Assembly: GCF_011386835.1 (NCBI RefSeq)
Contig: NC_088800.1
Location: 25,286,572 to 25,350,571 of the forward strand
Reading direction: 5' to 3'
From: Chrysemys picta bellii
Lineage: Eukaryota; Chordata; Testudines; Emydidae
Length of the DNA: 64,000 nt
The first letter of the stretch is position 1. Each line of letters starts with the position of its first letter. The notes under the pieces were generated by a model that saw only the letters and a program-made list of their open reading frames with translations, made no database searches and was not told the origin of the DNA. Shown piece by piece: positions 36,366 to 47,290 of the stretch. Both the position numbers and the translations under genes were made by a program.

Positions 36366-38187
36366 GAATTGCAACTTCAAAGATAATTACAGGCAGATTG
36401 ACAAACATTACCAGTTTCAGGTAGTTTGTAATACTTACAAAGGATTTTCTAAAGTTTGTTGGCCTCTTCAAATCACTGGATAAGATAAAGATTATTTGAA
36501 ATGTGTGATATTTTAACATATCGCCATCATAAACGGGATCTTAGCCCAGATGACTGTACATAAAGAAATAAAGGAACCCTTAAACAGAGTCCTAGTAACA
36601 TTTCCTGAAATAAAAAAATTAAGATCCATAACATGAGATTTGAAGAACTCTTTTAGTCTTGACATTTCTTTTACTCTTTCCTCTTTTGCACATCAGCTGT
36701 TTTTAGGTCCAGATTCAGAATAGGATCCTGAATAAATACTTAGGTGCAAGATTTATCACTAATAATTCCAATCTGTGGAATGGGTAAAGTACAGAAATAA
36801 TACACACAAATGCCCCTGTGTTTTTCCTAATCAAAACTAGCTGAGTTCAATACCACCTCAACACTGACAGCAATTTACTGCTAACTAATAATCTCCCCCA
36901 TTTTTAACTGGCCTGTAAATTATTCAAGTAACTGTGTCTAGCACATCACTACACACGGAGATGCCATGCTTTTAATATTACTATGCAGTAAGATGTATAC
37001 CACCAACACATTTTCCAACTGATCAAGCATACGCTTGGGCATATGTCGTCACCTTAAAGAAAGGGATGGGTGAAGGCGTGGAAGTTTTTGGCTCCATACA
37101 TTCAGCAGTTTATTGCTAGTGCTGATGACATACTCCACTGAATCATGTAAGCCAACAAGTGAGATTTGATCTTCTCACTTTTTAAGGCATCCCAGCTGGG
37201 TTTTTCCCTTCTCAGCTTATCTATCATCCAGACAACAGTTTATGGTCATAGAAGTGTGCAATAAATGCTAATATACTTATCAGGTTCCTCTCAGCTCCTC
37301 TGCAGACAAGAAATGCAGGAACTAGTATAGAAAAGGTGCCCAGTAAGCAGCTTCAAAGCCGTTCAACTTGTGTGGCTGCTACGCATTCAGGAGAAAAAAA
37401 GAATGCACTGCTTTTCTTTTTGCAAGGGCTGCTTTTCCTTCAGCAGTTTGCCAAGTGATTATGCCTTCTAGCACTGATGCTTAATCCTACAATATGCCTT
37501 TCTTTGGACTTGTTGTCATTCCATACAGAATTAATTTGGCTTAATAGCTGGACTGTTGTGCGAAGAATGTTCTGTGCAATCTTATACTTTGGAGCATCAA
37601 CAGAAGGATGGGACCACAAGCAAAATTATCTAACAAAATGCATATAACTTCATTACTATCCTAATTTCAGATCACCCAACACAAGAACTGCAGCCAGTTT
37701 TCAACTCTTCCACTGAGATTCTCTCCTTACCCAGAAGGGTAACTCACAAGGATAGAGCAAGCAAACCATACAACAAAAGTCAGTATGTGTAATGCAGAAG
37801 ATGCAATTTTAATGCTATGCAGCATGAACTTAATATATTACTCAAAGGCCTTATGCTGCTCCCGCTGAAATAAATGAGAGTTTTGCCATTGATGCCAATC
37901 ATAGAAGGATCAGTCCTCTACTGATCTGTCTCGTGTGTCTTTGAAAAATAAATAAAATAAAATAAAATAAATGAAAAGCAAGCCGCTGCTGACCACAAAT
38001 AAAATGAAACTAAGTTAAAGAGATTGCACTGCCCTCTCAACACCACACTGCACCCTAGCTCATCAATCAATGCATAGCAATACTAGGAACAGTGTACGAC
38101 AGAAGGTGGGCCCTAAGCATTCCACAGGCATGCAACCTGCCATAGGACCCTTCCCTTCCATCTGAATCCTGAGTTTCCATCTACACT
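36366..38187 (-). other. intron 2 segment, nothing recognised besides the microsatellite
   Basis: AT-rich; no open frame with a domain. Confidence 0.5.
37943..37975 (+). repeat. AAATA microsatellite
   Basis: AAATAAAATAAAATAAAATA-type pentanucleotide run. Confidence 0.85.
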
Positions 38188-38189
38188 AA

Positions 38190-38442
38190 GGTCTGGTCTA
38201 CACTATAGATCTATATCAGTATAACTACATCGCTCAGGGGTGTGAAAAATCCACACCCTTGAGCAATGTAGTTACACCGACCTAACCCCCTTTGTAGAAA
38301 GTGCTGTGTCGGTGAGAGAGCTTCCTGCTACCACCTTTTGGGGAGATAGATTAAATAAGCCAACAGTTGGCTTAGAGCGTCTTCATTAAAGCGCTACAGA
38401 TACAGCTGCGCCAATGTAGCGTTTTAAGTGTAGACATGCCCA
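38190..38442. mobile_element. MITE of the GGTCTACACT family
   Basis: Begins AAGGTCTGGTCTACACTATA and ends GTTTTAAGTGTAGACATGCC, inverted ends. Inside, ACTACATCGCTCAGGGGTGT and ATCCACACCCTTGAGCAATG form a hairpin. Shares order with 31788-32058. Confidence 0.75.
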
Positions 38443-38594
38443 GAGGGGAAAAAAATGTTTCCAGTCCTTACACCTGCAAAGCAAATCTTTATATTTGGTT
38501 CACACATGAAACTGATGTGGTGATGTCTTCCTGAACCTTCAAACTGCCTGAAATATTACCTCTGAGAGATATGAACACTACTCACTGCTATCAT

Positions 38595-39650
38595 GGATAG
38601 AAAGCAGGCTAGATCGTTGGGCTCAACAGGTAGTGACAAATGGTTCGATGTCTAGTTGGCAGCCGGTGTCAAGCGGAGTGCCCCAGGGGTCGGTCCTGGG
38701 GCCGGTTTTGTTCAACATCTTCATTAATAATCTGGATGATGGGATGGATTGCACCCTCAGCAAGTTTGTGGATGAAACTAAGCTGGGGGGAAGAGGTAGA
38801 TATGCTGGAGAGTAGGATAGGGTCCAGAGTGGCCTACACAAATTGGAGGACTGAGCCCAAAGAAATCTTATGAGGTTCAACAAGGACAAGTGCAGAGTCC
38901 TGCACTTAGGAAGGAAGAATCCCATGCACTGCTACAGGCTGGGGACCGACTGGCTAAGTGGAAGTTCTGCAGAAAAGGACCTGGGGATTACAGTGGACGA
39001 GAAGCTGGATATGAGTCAGCAGTGTGCCCTTGTTGCCAAGAAGGCTAATGGCATACTGGGCTGCATTAGTAGGAGCATTGCCAGCATATCGAGGGAAGTG
39101 ATTATTCCCCTCTATTCGGCACTGGTGAGGCCACATCCGGAGTACTGCATCCAGTTTTGGGCTCCCCACTACAGAAAGGATGTGAACAAATTGGAGAGAA
39201 TCCAGCGGAGGGCAACAAAAATTATTAGGGGGCTGGAGCACATGACTTATGAGGAGAAGCTGAGGGAACTGGGCTTATTTAGTCTGCAGAAGAGAAGAGT
39301 GAGGGGGGATTTGATAGCAGCTTTCAACTACCTGAAGGGGGGGGTCCAAAGAGGATGGAGCTAGGCTGTTCTCAGTGGTGGCAGATGACAGAACAAGGAG
39401 TAATGGTCTCAAGTTGCAGTGGGGGAGGTCTAGGTTGGATATTAGGAAAAACTATTTCCCTAGAAGGGTATTGAAGCACTGCAATGGGTTACCGAGGGAG
39501 GTGGTGGAATCTCCATCCTTAGAGGTTTTTAAGGCCCAGCTTGACAAAGCCCTGGCTGGGATGATTTAGTTGGGGTTGGTCCTGCTTTGAGCAGAGGGTT
39601 GGACTAAATGGCCTCCTGAAGTCTCTTCCAACCTTAATTTTCTATGATCA
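38595..39650 (+). mobile_element. CR1 LINE, RT C-terminus to 3' end
   Basis: The best-preserved CR1 here. Frames give [28 protein letters not shown] (the counterpart of the FADD catalytic motif, with the two Asp read as D-E), then after a frameshift [47 protein letters not shown] and [17 protein letters not shown]. The 3' end is GATTTAGTTGGGGTTGG, CTTTGAGCAGAGGG and TTTCTATGATCATAG. It is 5'-truncated and frame-broken (near 38800-38870 and 39360), so inactive. Confidence 0.92.
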
Positions 39651-40078
39651 TAGATCATACACTGCAAAACAGCAGATATTTGGGATGGGGACGTTGGTCA
39701 CTGTGAAAGGTTGCTGGGGAGGAGGAACTAGGAATTCAAGCCCTCACCCCAAATGTCAACATTTTTCTCCCCGTTGTGGGACCAGCAAAGAGGAGATGCA
39801 TTCCCTCTTCAGACCCAAAACCTAAATTGTCTCCATTTCCTTCCTGGCTGCCAACAGCCCTAATCATCTTCCAGAGTCAACTGCTTTCTCTGTGGCAACT
39901 TCAACAGTTCAGTCATGTGCTACTAATACAAAACCTGCAGAAGACTGAATATGTGGGAGCAATGACAAAACACAAATGGAATAACAAAAATCAATAGCAT
40001 AAGGAATACTGAAATGACTGGTTTAGACATCTTCATATTGCTAATACAACAGAATCCTCCAATTTGAAATTTGTTCCC

Positions 40079-40360
40079 AGTGTTGCCAACTCTTGAGATT
40101 TTTATCGAGAGTCTCACATTATTTCATTTTCTTCGGAAAGTTGCAATGCCATGGAATTAAAAGATTCCAGGAAATCTCAACTTTTGGGTTTTTTTTAGAA
40201 AAAGAATATATCAAGCCCCGATGGGTATGGAGAAAAGCTTGAGAATGTGACCTTAGTGCACCTGAAAGGTTTAAAAAACAAAAGGCAAATAAAAAGACCC
40301 CCAAATTTATTATTTTTAAACCCATCGCATAATTTTCTTTAATGGTTAGGACTGGCAATA
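40079..40360. mobile_element. MITE-like element with GTGTTGCCAACTC ends
   Basis: Left end CAGTGTTGCCAACTCTTGAG; right end reads TGCCAGTCCTAACC in reverse, an imperfect inverted end. A-rich interior. Family remembered from sauropsid genomes; boundaries approximate. Confidence 0.45.
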
Positions 40361-41050
40361 GCCATTTCCAGTGAGCCTATGGCAGAAACCAGAGTGCCCA
40401 ACCACAAAGTACACGGTCTTGCCTTGCCTATGTTTTATATAGCTAATACATCAGATTACTGTATTATTTATATGCTTAATGCAAAATAAATACAATCACT
40501 AAATGCAATGTTTTTACACATTGGAATGTGCATAAACCAATTAAACCTCTAGCAAATCAGGCCATTTACACCTACTGGAGAATTTTCATTCTCCTTTCTC
40601 CCCCCTCCTCCCTGATTTTCAAGAGCTCATTCTGTATCTCCAATGCAAGGCCATAAATTGAGGCTACCGGATAGGTGCCTAGGTAATGTTATCTGCTACA
40701 CAGAAGAGCCAAGGATCAGCTCTTGAAGGCCATTATTCTCCTGCCTAAAAGAATCAAGTACAGGCAAAAGAAATAGATGCCTGGGGAAATGTATTGTTGT
40801 TATTGTCTGTATTAGAAGATCAAAACAAGATTTCCAGGGTTCAGTGAGGGGATTGTCAATGTGGTAAAGGAGCTCTATGCAGCATAGTCTGTTATACTTA
40901 GCCCAGATTTCCTGACACACGTATAAAAGAATATCATAACAGAGAAGAGTTCAGCAAGGCGAGGTTATCCCAGAGTGCCTTCCTCCCTTACACTCAGAAG
41001 ATAGCTATATCACTAATTTATTTCAAGTATAAAATCCTCCTTTGCCCTGG

Positions 41051-41088
41051 AGAGGGAGGGAGGGAGAGAGAGAGAGAGAGAGAGAGAA
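41051..41088 (+). repeat. GA/GGGA microsatellite
   Basis: AGAGGGAGGGAGGGAGAGAG followed by further GA repeats. Confidence 0.9.
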
Positions 41089-41409
41089 AAGCACAACAGG
41101 CCAAATAACACCCACTATACAGTTTCTTATAAATTATAAACTTGTATTTCTAAGAGTAACATCTTGGCCTAAAGCCAGTCAGAAATCCCACATAATACAT
41201 TCAATAAGCCAAATCAAAACAATACATAGTTTATATGAGTTAAGTAAAAGAAACTTGTAGGTCATATTTCATCTGTTGCAGCCTGTCACGTTCATTCAAA
41301 CAGAGACAGAAGGTTAACTGGAGGGATCTGCTCTTTAATGCCTATTATTTCCAGTGGAAGGAGCCAAGCAACATGCTTCATTCCTCAGACGTTTATAATG
41401 ACCCTCAGC

Positions 41410-41431
41410 AAAAAAAAAAAAAAAAAAAAAA
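41410..41431 (+). repeat. A22 homopolymer
   Basis: Uninterrupted A run; no adjacent retroposed sequence was recognised. Confidence 0.9.
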
Positions 41432-41874
41432 TCTTATTGCTCAAAGAAATAGGACACAGCTGAAGGGAAGACTGAGCAAAGAAGCTAACAGTACTGTAGG
41501 GGTGGGGAAAGGTATCCCCTTTGATACCTAAAATCAGTTTCCAAGGATGATGATAATGAAGTCCCGTAAAACATGGAAATGTATGGCCCCTTTTGTCTAA
41601 AAAGAATACAGTACTTGATTAGAAGGTGACAGCACCATCAGACAAAAGTCTTTGGACCAGATTGCAGTCCACAAAAAATGCACATTTTAGAAAGTGCTTG
41701 GTTATGCACAAATGGTTTAAAATGCCTCACAAGACACAGGATTTAGCGACTGCATCACAGACCTCGATACCAGAAGCTTTTGAGTTCTACTCACAACTTT
41801 GCAACTGACTACAAGTATTGCGTGAGGTAAAGAAGCTTATTTGTTAGATGTCGTTGTGTTGGACACTGAGCTGT

Positions 41875-42035
41875 TTACTCTCATTTCAGTTTTCTCCATC
41901 TCTAAAATTGAGATGAACACATTTGCTTTTACTTGCCTTAGGTTTTTCTTTGGCACCCATCAGCGTCATATCTAAAAGGTGTTGTGGGGATTAATGTTTG
42001 TAGAGCATGCATTTTAAAAACTGGTTGTGATGTCA
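41875..42035 (+). repeat. MIR/CORE-SINE-like fragment
   Basis: CAGTTTTCTCCATCTCTAAA, then GGTGTTGTGGGGATTAATGT and TTTGTAGAGCATGC follow the order of the MIR core and 3' part (CAGTTTCCTCATCTGTAAAA, GTTGTGAGGATTAA, TAAAGCGC) as remembered. Confidence 0.6.
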
Positions 42036-42849
42036 TTTTAACAAATGTCTGTCAGCCTCTCTGCTACCACCTAACCAAAAAAGCAGAGGGAAAAAAATAT
42101 ACATGCCCTTAAAAACAAACAAACATACAAACAAAAATATCTATAGACTCACAGGCAGAAGCCTTTGAGCTCAGGGAACGAGAGTCACACTGGAAAACAA
42201 GCTATTGCATTGCTGGATTTGAAACAATCTGTCCTCTTCATGAGCAACACATCGTGCTGATAAAAACCTAAATCCCTCTCTGATTGAAGGCCAAATTAAA
42301 ACAGAGCAATGCAGGAACTCTTCTGACCCAAAAGTAATCCACTCAGTCATATAATGCATCCCTTTCCTTTTAGTAAAATGAATAGCCCTCCACAGAACCT
42401 TTTTCTCCCCTGACAAGTCCTTGACAGAAGAATGTGAATCTGGACAGCTAAATGAATCAATCACCAGCTGCTAGTGCATGGCCAAGATGGTGAACCGAAA
42501 GGCCTGCCAGAGTTCACTGACCACTGGTCAAAGCAGGACAAAGGCCTCGCCTCTATGAATAGCTGGCTTCTGGGACCCAAAGGTCAGTTTTGCTGCCCTG
42601 GAATCAGTCCCCCTTGGTTATTTCAAGTTCTCAAGATATTCTACTGCAGATATTATTGTTTCAGGTGGTCAGCATCTTTTCCTGTTGTGAGTTCATGAAA
42701 GGCCAAGCTACTTTTATTTAGGTAAATACAAAACAGTGTAGAATTCACTGGTCACCAAATAGCAAGAAAGGGAATAATCATAATAAATAAAATAATCCTT
42801 TGAACTTCAAACTGAATTCAGCCTCCCAACACTCCAGTGAGTTCAGCAA

Positions 42850-43016
42850 ATAATCATCATCGTCGTTTTATACATGGGGCAACAGGGCCCCAAGAGGTTA
42901 AGTGACTGGTCCAAGATTACACAGGGAATGTGACAAATCAGAAAAAAATCCCAGACCTCCAACTCCCAGGCCTGAATTCTGTGCTCTAGCCAAAAGATCA
43001 GCTGTCTTAGAAAAAA
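42850..43016 (-). repeat. MIR/CORE-SINE-like fragment, antisense
   Basis: ATACATGGGGCAACAGGGCC, AGAGGTTAAGTGACTGGTCC, AAGATTACACAGGGAATG and TTCTGTGCTCTAGCC are the reverse-complement order of a MIR element (GAGGTTAAGTGACTTGCCC in the consensus as remembered). Confidence 0.7.
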
Positions 43017-43527
43017 GCAGGATTGGGCTGGCACAACAACTGGGTGGATCTCTAGCTATGTGCTGCAACATTGGGGAGCGCGCGTCAGAAATTATCTACA
43101 AAAATACTCAGTTATTGGACTGGTACCATCCTAAGTGTGCCATTTACAACAGGGAAGGAAGGTGTTTTGGAAGAGATTAAGTGTCCTCCTCTGCACAGAA
43201 CTGCAGTATTTCTGGAAGGGAACTAAATATGAGAGAAGTGGGGAGAACGCAGCCCAACACATGAAAGAGTGGGTCAAAACCATGGAACCTATACACACTC
43301 TGGACAACTCTACAATTGCACTGGAGTAATGAAGTCCTCCTTGATATATGTACAGTGAGGGAAAACCAGCCGTTCCACACATATACAGAGAAGCTCTCTT
43401 CCTCTAGATCAGTAAAATTTGACTCCCCATATGGATTATTTTGCAAATCTAGCAATGGCTATATGAAGCAGCAGAAAACATCAGAGAAATGTATGGCTGC
43501 ATTCTTAAGCAGAACATGCTCTGCATT

Positions 43528-43757
43528 TAGGCCCTGACTACACACAAGTTAAAACCATAGCCAAAAGGGTGCTTAAACATGGTTCTTGCTAGCAAGGTGC
43601 TAACAGGGTTTCCTAAGCTCCGGGATGAACTGAGCTATAAACCAGTTTATAAAACCTTGCTATACACCACAGGCTCTACACCATATATGTTGGTCTGAGA
43701 AACTTTGTTTTACACCTTGCTAGCCAGAACCATGTTAACACACAACTCTAGCTATTA
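43528..43757. mobile_element. foldback MITE
   Basis: Begins TTAGGCCCTGACTACACACA. Inverted arms AACATGGTTCTTGCTAGCAA and TTGCTAGCCAGAACCATGTT pair with three differences or fewer, followed inward by GGTG/CACC. The right end is GTTAACACACAACTCTAGC. Confidence 0.65.
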
Positions 43758-44469
43758 TTTGAATTGCATTGTACAAACATGATTAAATACCAGTCAGCTT
43801 CAGAATATGCTATCTTGAATCAAGCAGTCAGGAGGATTAAACTGAAACCTTCATTTAACCTGATTCACAATTTGTAGCAGCTCTCCACCATTTTGTTATT
43901 TCCCCCCCCTTCCTCTGACTCCTTGCCTGAATTCCCTCTAGAGTTCAAGTATGTGTTGAATTAATTAATTCACTCTTGCACATTTGATACAACAGTAGGT
44001 AATTTTATAGTGAATGTGACTAGCTTAAGAATTTTCCAGTAATGTAGTTTCTGTTTGTTTTTATACTATGTCTGTCATACACACACACCAACCAAATTAT
44101 GTTAAAAACATTAAGAACACAAAGTCAAGCACTCAAAAGTTAGGAAATGCCAGAATTAAGGTTGCCCATGCAACTTTCATTCGGCCCCCTTGTGCATACG
44201 GATTATGATAAAGTCCAATTACATGATCACATACTATTTTTTCCCCAGAATCCCTACCTCAATCAGTAAACAGAATGGATGGTGGTCACTGAATGAGCAT
44301 CTATTCGATAGTTTGTTTTCTCCTCATTGTTCAATGTGTGGCCACGGGTCTTATTTACTGACCTCAATTCAAATCCTGTTCTGGAGACAAAATTATTAAT
44401 TTCCCTAGGAGCTTTTCTATGGCATTCAACACTGTAGTTAGTATCTGGGTACTTCACAAATATTAATGA

Positions 44470-44925
44470 ATTTATTTTAAACTCCCTTCTGACATGAGGG
44501 GATATTATTATCCCAATATTACAAACTGGAAACTGAGACAGAGAGAGATTAAGTTCAAAAGTATCCACTACTTTTGGCTGCCCAAATTGAGATGCCTAGG
44601 ACCTGATTTTTTCAGCATTCTTAGCATTATGTAGCACTTAATATTTTCAAAGCATAGCGCTCATTGACATCAGTTGTAGCTCAGTGTGCTCAGCACTTCT
44701 GCAAATTATACCCTAGGTACCAAGTTGGGTACCAAGAAATTGAGGAACACACAACTATGAAAATCTTGGTTAAAATGACCTGCATAACATCACAAAGGAA
44801 TGGCAGAGGCAAGGATAGAATCCAGTTCTCCAAGGTGGCATTCAACTGCCTTAGCCATGAAACTACCTTTCTCTTCCTGCAATCCTCTGACTCATTGACT
44901 ACTACAGCTTCCAACTTCCGCAACA
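44470..44925 (-). repeat. MIR/CORE-SINE-like sequence, antisense, probably two pieces
   Basis: GATATTATTATCCCAATATT, GAAACTGAGACAGAGAGAGA and TTAAGTTCAAAAG at 44500-44562 resemble a reversed MIR; AAGAAATTGAGGAACACACA, AAAATGACCTGCATAACATC, TTCAACTGCCTTAGCCATGA at 44735-44862 resemble a second reversed copy. Confidence 0.55.
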
Positions 44926-45281
44926 AATGAGCCACAGATCCTACAGACAACAGTCTCCTTCACTACATAACCTTGATTCATCCCCAGACCAGCTCCAACT
45001 TGTGCACTGAATGAGGCTGGGGTCCTGTGGAAAAAATATCATCTGATCATGTAGTTAAATACTATATCATAATGCATATGTACACAATTAAGGTATTAAT
45101 AAAGGCATTTCTTATCTTTAGAGTGCTTGACTTTGCAACCTTAATAATTTTCTCTTAACACAGTTGAGAGAGAGAGCGCACACGGGGAGGGGTGTAATTT
45201 CCTAGGTTTTTAAAAAAGTAAACTGGAAAAAATAAACACAGGAATTCTATCAAGTAGCAACATTTTGACATTCATATAGGT

Positions 45282-45504
45282 CAGGGTTTCTCAAACTGGG
45301 GGTCGTGTCCCCTCAGGGGGTCACAAGGTTATTATGTAGGGGGGTCGTGAGCCGTCAGCCTCCGCTCCCAAGCCACACTTCGCCTCCAGCATTTATAAGT
45401 GTTAAATATATATTTTAAAAAGTGTTTTTAATTTATAAGAGGGGTCGCACTCAGAGGTTTGCTGTGTGAAAGGGGTCACCAATGCAAAAGTTTCAGAACC
45501 ACTG
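45282..45504. mobile_element. hAT-like non-autonomous element
   Basis: 223 bp. Ends CAGGGTTTCTCAAACTGGGG and AAAGTTTCAGAACCACTG are imperfect inverted repeats of hAT type. Flanks ATATAGGT (45274-45281) and ACATAGGT (45505-45512) are an 8-bp target duplication with one change. GGGGTCG/GGGGTCAC blocks repeat inside. Confidence 0.85.
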
Positions 45505-45589
45505 ACATAGGTCATTAGCAGGTTGGAACCTTTACTTCCACCAAACAGACCTCTGCCACTTGAACTGACAGAGTACCTGCAGCAGATTG

Positions 45590-47290
45590 TCATTCTCAGT
45601 GTGGGCCAGCACTAGAGGGAGATGGTACACTTTGCCAGTGGATTTCACAGATATTTGGTGACAACAGAGAAATGTTGAGACTCAGGAATCTTGGGCTCCA
45701 CTCCAAGCTCTGAAGGGGAGTGTGCTCCAGTGGCCACAGATTTTTCTGTCCCATCCCCCCCACGAGCTTGACCCCTTCTGCTCTGTCCCCCCTCCAATTT
45801 GTTCCTGTCACAGTCCTGTCTCTTCCCCACCCCTTGCTCCTCATCCCAGCCCCATTCCCCTCATCTACCCAGTCTAGTCTCCACTCCTCAGGCTTCTCAT
45901 TCTTGTCCAAGTCTCCTCGCCCAGCCAGTCTTAGTTCACCTCTCTTGCCTCCTTATCCTATCTGTCTCTCTCCGCCACCCTCGTCTCCAATCACCACCAC
46001 CCCCCAACCCACATTCCCTATCTCCAATGAATGTGACACCCCGTCCCAATCTCCCTCCCTGGGTTCTTGTCCTGTCTCAATGTCATCCCCCTCTGAGTTC
46101 TTTTTCTCAGTCTCTTTACCAAGCCAGGCCCAGTTCTCCCCCGCACTCCGTCTCCCCGTTCCCAGTCACCTCCTTCCCCTGCCCCATGGGTCCTCAGTCC
46201 CAGTCCCCTTGCTGAGCCAGTCCCAGTCTCTGCCCACAGTTCCCAGTCCCAGTATTTCTTCCAGACCTCCTCTCTCACCTCCAGTCCCAGTTTTGTCTCC
46301 CCAGGTCCCAATCTACTCCCTTCCTCCCCACAGGTCTGTCTCTGGTCCTGTCTATTTGAATCAGGCAGCTTTCTCCTGCTCACTGCCTGACCCCAGCAGG
46401 GATTCAGTGCCCAGGAGAGGCTCCCTGCTCTCAGTTCAGGTGCCCAGACCTGGCACACAGGAACCCAGAGCTGCAATTGCAGGAAAGTCCTGCTCAGCCC
46501 CGGTAAAGTCATAAAATTCTGTGCTTCCGTGACCTGCTTTTCAAAGGCTTATAACTTTGCCAAATTCTGGCAGATTTTCGTGGCAAAAGGCATATCCCTG
46601 ACACAAAGGATGGGTTCCCCCCCATGTCAAATGTAAAGTTCCTGCTCCAAGCCATGGAGGCACTAGAGTGCTTCAAAGAAAAGGTCACCAGAATTTTTGA
46701 ATATAGACAACACAACTTATTTTTCCCTACCCTTGTTCTAGGAAATGGCTGACCCGTTTTGGCTGAAATTTTCAAAGATTCATAGATTCCAAGGCCAGAA
46801 GGAATCATTGTTATCATCTAGTCTGACCTATAAAACACAGACCATAGAACTTCCCCAAAACAATTCCTAGAGTGTATCTTATAGAAATACAGCCAATCTT
46901 GACTTAAAAATGGCCGGGGATATAGAATCCACCACAAACCTTTGTAACTTGTTCCGATGGTTAATTACGCTCACTGTTAAAAATTTACATCTTATTTCCA
47001 GTCTGAATGTGTCTAGCTTCAACTTTCAGCCACTGGATCATGCTATACCTTTCTCTATTAGATGGATGAGCCCATTATTAAATATTTGTTCCCCATATAG
47101 ATACTTACTATGTAATCAAGTCACCCCTTAACCTTCTCTGTGGTAAGATAAATAGATTGAACAACAACAAAATTCAGCCTGAGAATGGAAAATTTCCTGG
47201 CATGGAAAATTTCAGCCCAAATGGTTGTAGTTTGGCAAAGTTATAGGCAACTGAAAACAGGGGCTTCTAAACGGGCAACCTTAGTGATAG
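45590..47290 (+). repeat. large repeat with a CT-rich array, split by a CR1
   Basis: 45720-46500 is strongly C and T rich with recurring CCCAGTC, CTCCCAGT and TCTCCCC units. It is followed by CTTATAACTTTGCCAAATTC (46547-46566), whose reverse complement core TTGGCAAAGTTATAGGC recurs at 47232-47248 on the far side of the CR1 at 46774-47160. This suggests one element of about 1.3 kb with partly inverted end sequence, later hit by the CR1. A 264-aa plus-strand open frame (45720-46514) is serine/proline low complexity and not a convincing gene. Confidence 0.5.
46774..47160 (-). mobile_element. CR1 LINE 3' end, antisense, inserted in another repeat
   Basis: TTCATAGATTCCAAGGCCAG, ATCTAGTCTGACC, GAACTTCCCCAAAACAATTC and CAAGTCACCCCTTAACCTTC match the CR1 at 16249-17240 block for block. 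It is about 385 bp, 5'-truncated. Confidence 0.82.

Noticed and set aside
45720..46514. 264-codon Ser/Pro-rich open frame as a possible gene
   Set aside because: CT-rich low-complexity repeat; no domain, no splice or start context, and a second frame is also open. Kept only as a repeat.
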